Source: Bradyrhizobium sp. 190 (lineage in GTDB: Bacteria; Pseudomonadota; Alphaproteobacteria; Rhizobiales; Xanthobacteraceae). From it: a DNA stretch of 64,000 nt. Where the stretch lies: the NCBI RefSeq assembly GCF_023073415.1, contig NZ_JADPJL010000083.1:1-64000 (forward strand), in the 5' to 3' direction. Made by a program: the position numbers and the translations under genes. How positions within the stretch are numbered: the first letter of the stretch is position 1; the number at the start of each line of letters is the position of its first letter. Positions 62,649 through 64,000 of the stretch are shown one piece after another. The notes under the pieces were generated by a model. That model was not told the DNA's origin, made no database searches, and worked only from the letters and a program-made list of their open reading frames with translations.

Positions 62649-64000
62649 GGCCTCGATTTCCGAGCCCTTCATCCGCCGGCCGGTCGGCACCACGCTGCTG
62701 GCAATCGGGCTCTTTCTGGTCGGGATGGTCGCCTATGCCTTCCTGCCGGTCTCGGCGGTGCCTAATGTCGACTTCCCGATGATCCGGGTGTTCGCCAACC
62801 GCCCCGGCGCGGATCCCGCCGTAATGGCGGCCACCGTCGCAGCCCCCTTGGAGCGCCGGCTCGGCCAGATCGCGGGCCTCGACCAGATCACCTCGACCAG
62901 TTCGCTCGGCAGCACCAGCATCCAGCTGCAGTTCTCGATCGGCCGCAACATCGACCGCGCCGCCCGTGACGTGCAGGCGGCGATCAATGCATCGCTGGCC
63001 GATCTGCCGACCGACCTGCCGTCGCTGCCGCGGTTCCGCAAGTCCAATCCCGCGGCGGCGCCCGTATTCGTGCTGGCGCTGACGTCGAAGACGTTGACGA
63101 CCAGCGCGATGTACGACGTCGCCGATACTGTGATCGCGCAGCGTATCTCGCAGGTGCCCGGCGTGGGCGAAGTCTTCGTCAGCGGCGCCGACCAGCCGGC
63201 GGTGCGGATCGCGCTCAACCCGGTGGCGCTGTCGAACGCTGATATCGCCACCGACGACGTGCGGCTGGCCATCATCAATGCCAATCCGCTGGGCCCGGTC
63301 GGCATCTTCGACGGCGGCCGCCAGAGCGAGACCGTTTCGACCAACAAGCAGATGCGCACCGCGGCCGAATTCCGCGACGTCATCATCAAGAGCTCGGCCG
63401 GCAATTTCGTCCGTCTTGCCGACGTCGCCGAGGTCGAGGATTCCGTCCGCAACCACCGCTCGATTGCCTGGTTCAACAAGCAGCCCGCGGTCCTGATCCA
63501 GATCACCAAGCAGGGCGACGCCAACGTGATCGAGACCGTCGATCGCGTGAAGACCTTGCTGCCGGAGCTGAAGCGATGGCTGCCCGCCGGCCTCGAGATT
63601 TCGACGCTGGTCGACCGCACCGGCACCATCCGCGCCAGCGTGCTCGACATGCAGTTCACCCTGCTGGCGACGGCGTTCCTTGTCATGGTGGTCGTGTTCG
63701 TCTTCCTGCGGCGGCTGACGCCGACCATCGCAGCGGGTGTCTCGGCGCCGCTGGCGCTGGCCGGCACCTGCGCCGGCATGTGGCTCGCCGGCTTCTCGAT
63801 CGACAATCTGTCGCTGATGGCGCTGGCGATCTCCGTTGGATTCGTGGTCGACGATGCCATCGTCATGATCGAGAACATGTACCGCAATCTCGAACAGGGT
63901 ATGGCGCCTTACCCGGCGGCCTTGGAAGGGGCCAAGCAGATCGGCTTTACGGTGCTCTCGATCAGCCTGTCCTTGATCGCGGCCTTCACGCCGCTGATTT
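62649..64000 (+). CDS. RND efflux transporter, truncated by the window edge
   Basis: The frame runs from ATG at 62649 to the end of the window (450 residues). It starts ASISEPFIRRPVGTTLLAIG and has the HAE1/AcrB pattern: VSAVPNVDFPMIRVFANRPG, APLERRLGQIAGLDQITSTS, and near the right edge the RND motif SVGFVVDDAIVMIENMYRNL. It resembles MdtB/MdtC-type multidrug exporters. No membrane fusion protein gene is upstream; the 232-base gap to GspG holds only a short frame. It is the first gene of a unit running off the right side. Confidence 0.95.

Noticed and set aside
62560..63887. Long minus-strand open frames opposite the RND gene
   Set aside because: The plus strand encodes a clear RND transporter that runs off the window; the minus frames are shadows.

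Overview
The window looks like part of the chromosome of an alphaproteobacterium of the Bradyrhizobium/Rhodopseudomonas group. The evidence is GC-rich DNA with GC-ending codons, a Bug-type periplasmic receptor, multidomain class III cyclases, and PEP-CTERM tails of the PEP-x-x-W type. The genus is inferred from style, not from a marker gene. I see no rRNA, tRNA or CRISPR array.

Left part (1-19,700), mixed metabolic and regulatory genes: a cyclase/ATPase/TPR protein; a flavinylated aldonolactone-oxidase-like enzyme; a clear fatty-acid alpha-dioxygenase directly followed by a short cytochrome P450-like protein; a LysR regulator divergent from an enolase-superfamily enzyme and a Bug receptor; a Cache-HAMP adenylate cyclase; and an AraC regulator. 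Decay is visible here: a VOC/PhnB-type gene and a DUF3302-HlyD gene pair all carry frameshifts.

Middle part (19,700-47,200), an exosortase/PEP-CTERM and exopolysaccharide region: an NfrA-like TPR/beta-barrel protein, three PEP-CTERM proteins (22.5, 28.2 and 28.9 kb), two glycosyltransferases, a secreted Gly-Gln-Tyr repeat protein, the exosortase with a 73-residue membrane protein and an EpsD-type lipoprotein, EpsI, and a trypsin-like protease. GDP-fucose synthesis (gmd, fcl), a Wzz/tyrosine-kinase pair, an ExeA-like ATPase, a Wza-like export protein with an outer-membrane barrel protein, an acyltransferase, a long TPR lipoprotein and a WecB/TagA/CpsF-STAS fusion complete the export and sorting machinery.

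Right part (47,400-62,400), the polymer assembly genes: two hexapeptide acetyltransferases, a GT2, two GT25-like transferases, two methyltransferase-like proteins, a Wzy-like polymerase, a Wzx-like flippase, a WbpP-like UDP-sugar 4-epimerase, a GT4, a large Tat-exported protein with glycoside-hydrolase clan A hallmarks, and a GspG pseudopilin. By eye these genes are less GC-rich than gmd/fcl or the flanks, as is common for transferred polysaccharide genes. The window ends inside an RND efflux pump gene.

Inferred working model: nucleotide-sugar enzymes and glycosyltransferases build a decorated, fucose-containing repeat unit. Wzx flips it, Wzy polymerises it under Wzz/kinase control, and the Wza-like protein and barrel export it. 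The exosortase processes PEP-CTERM proteins that may be tied to this polymer. No priming phosphoglycosyl transferase is visible, so one must lie elsewhere. The most unusual items are the split dioxygenase-P450 pair, the WecB-STAS fusion with a degenerate STAS motif, the glycosidase-like protein with inserted beta domains, and the short-repeat secreted protein beside the PEP-CTERM genes.
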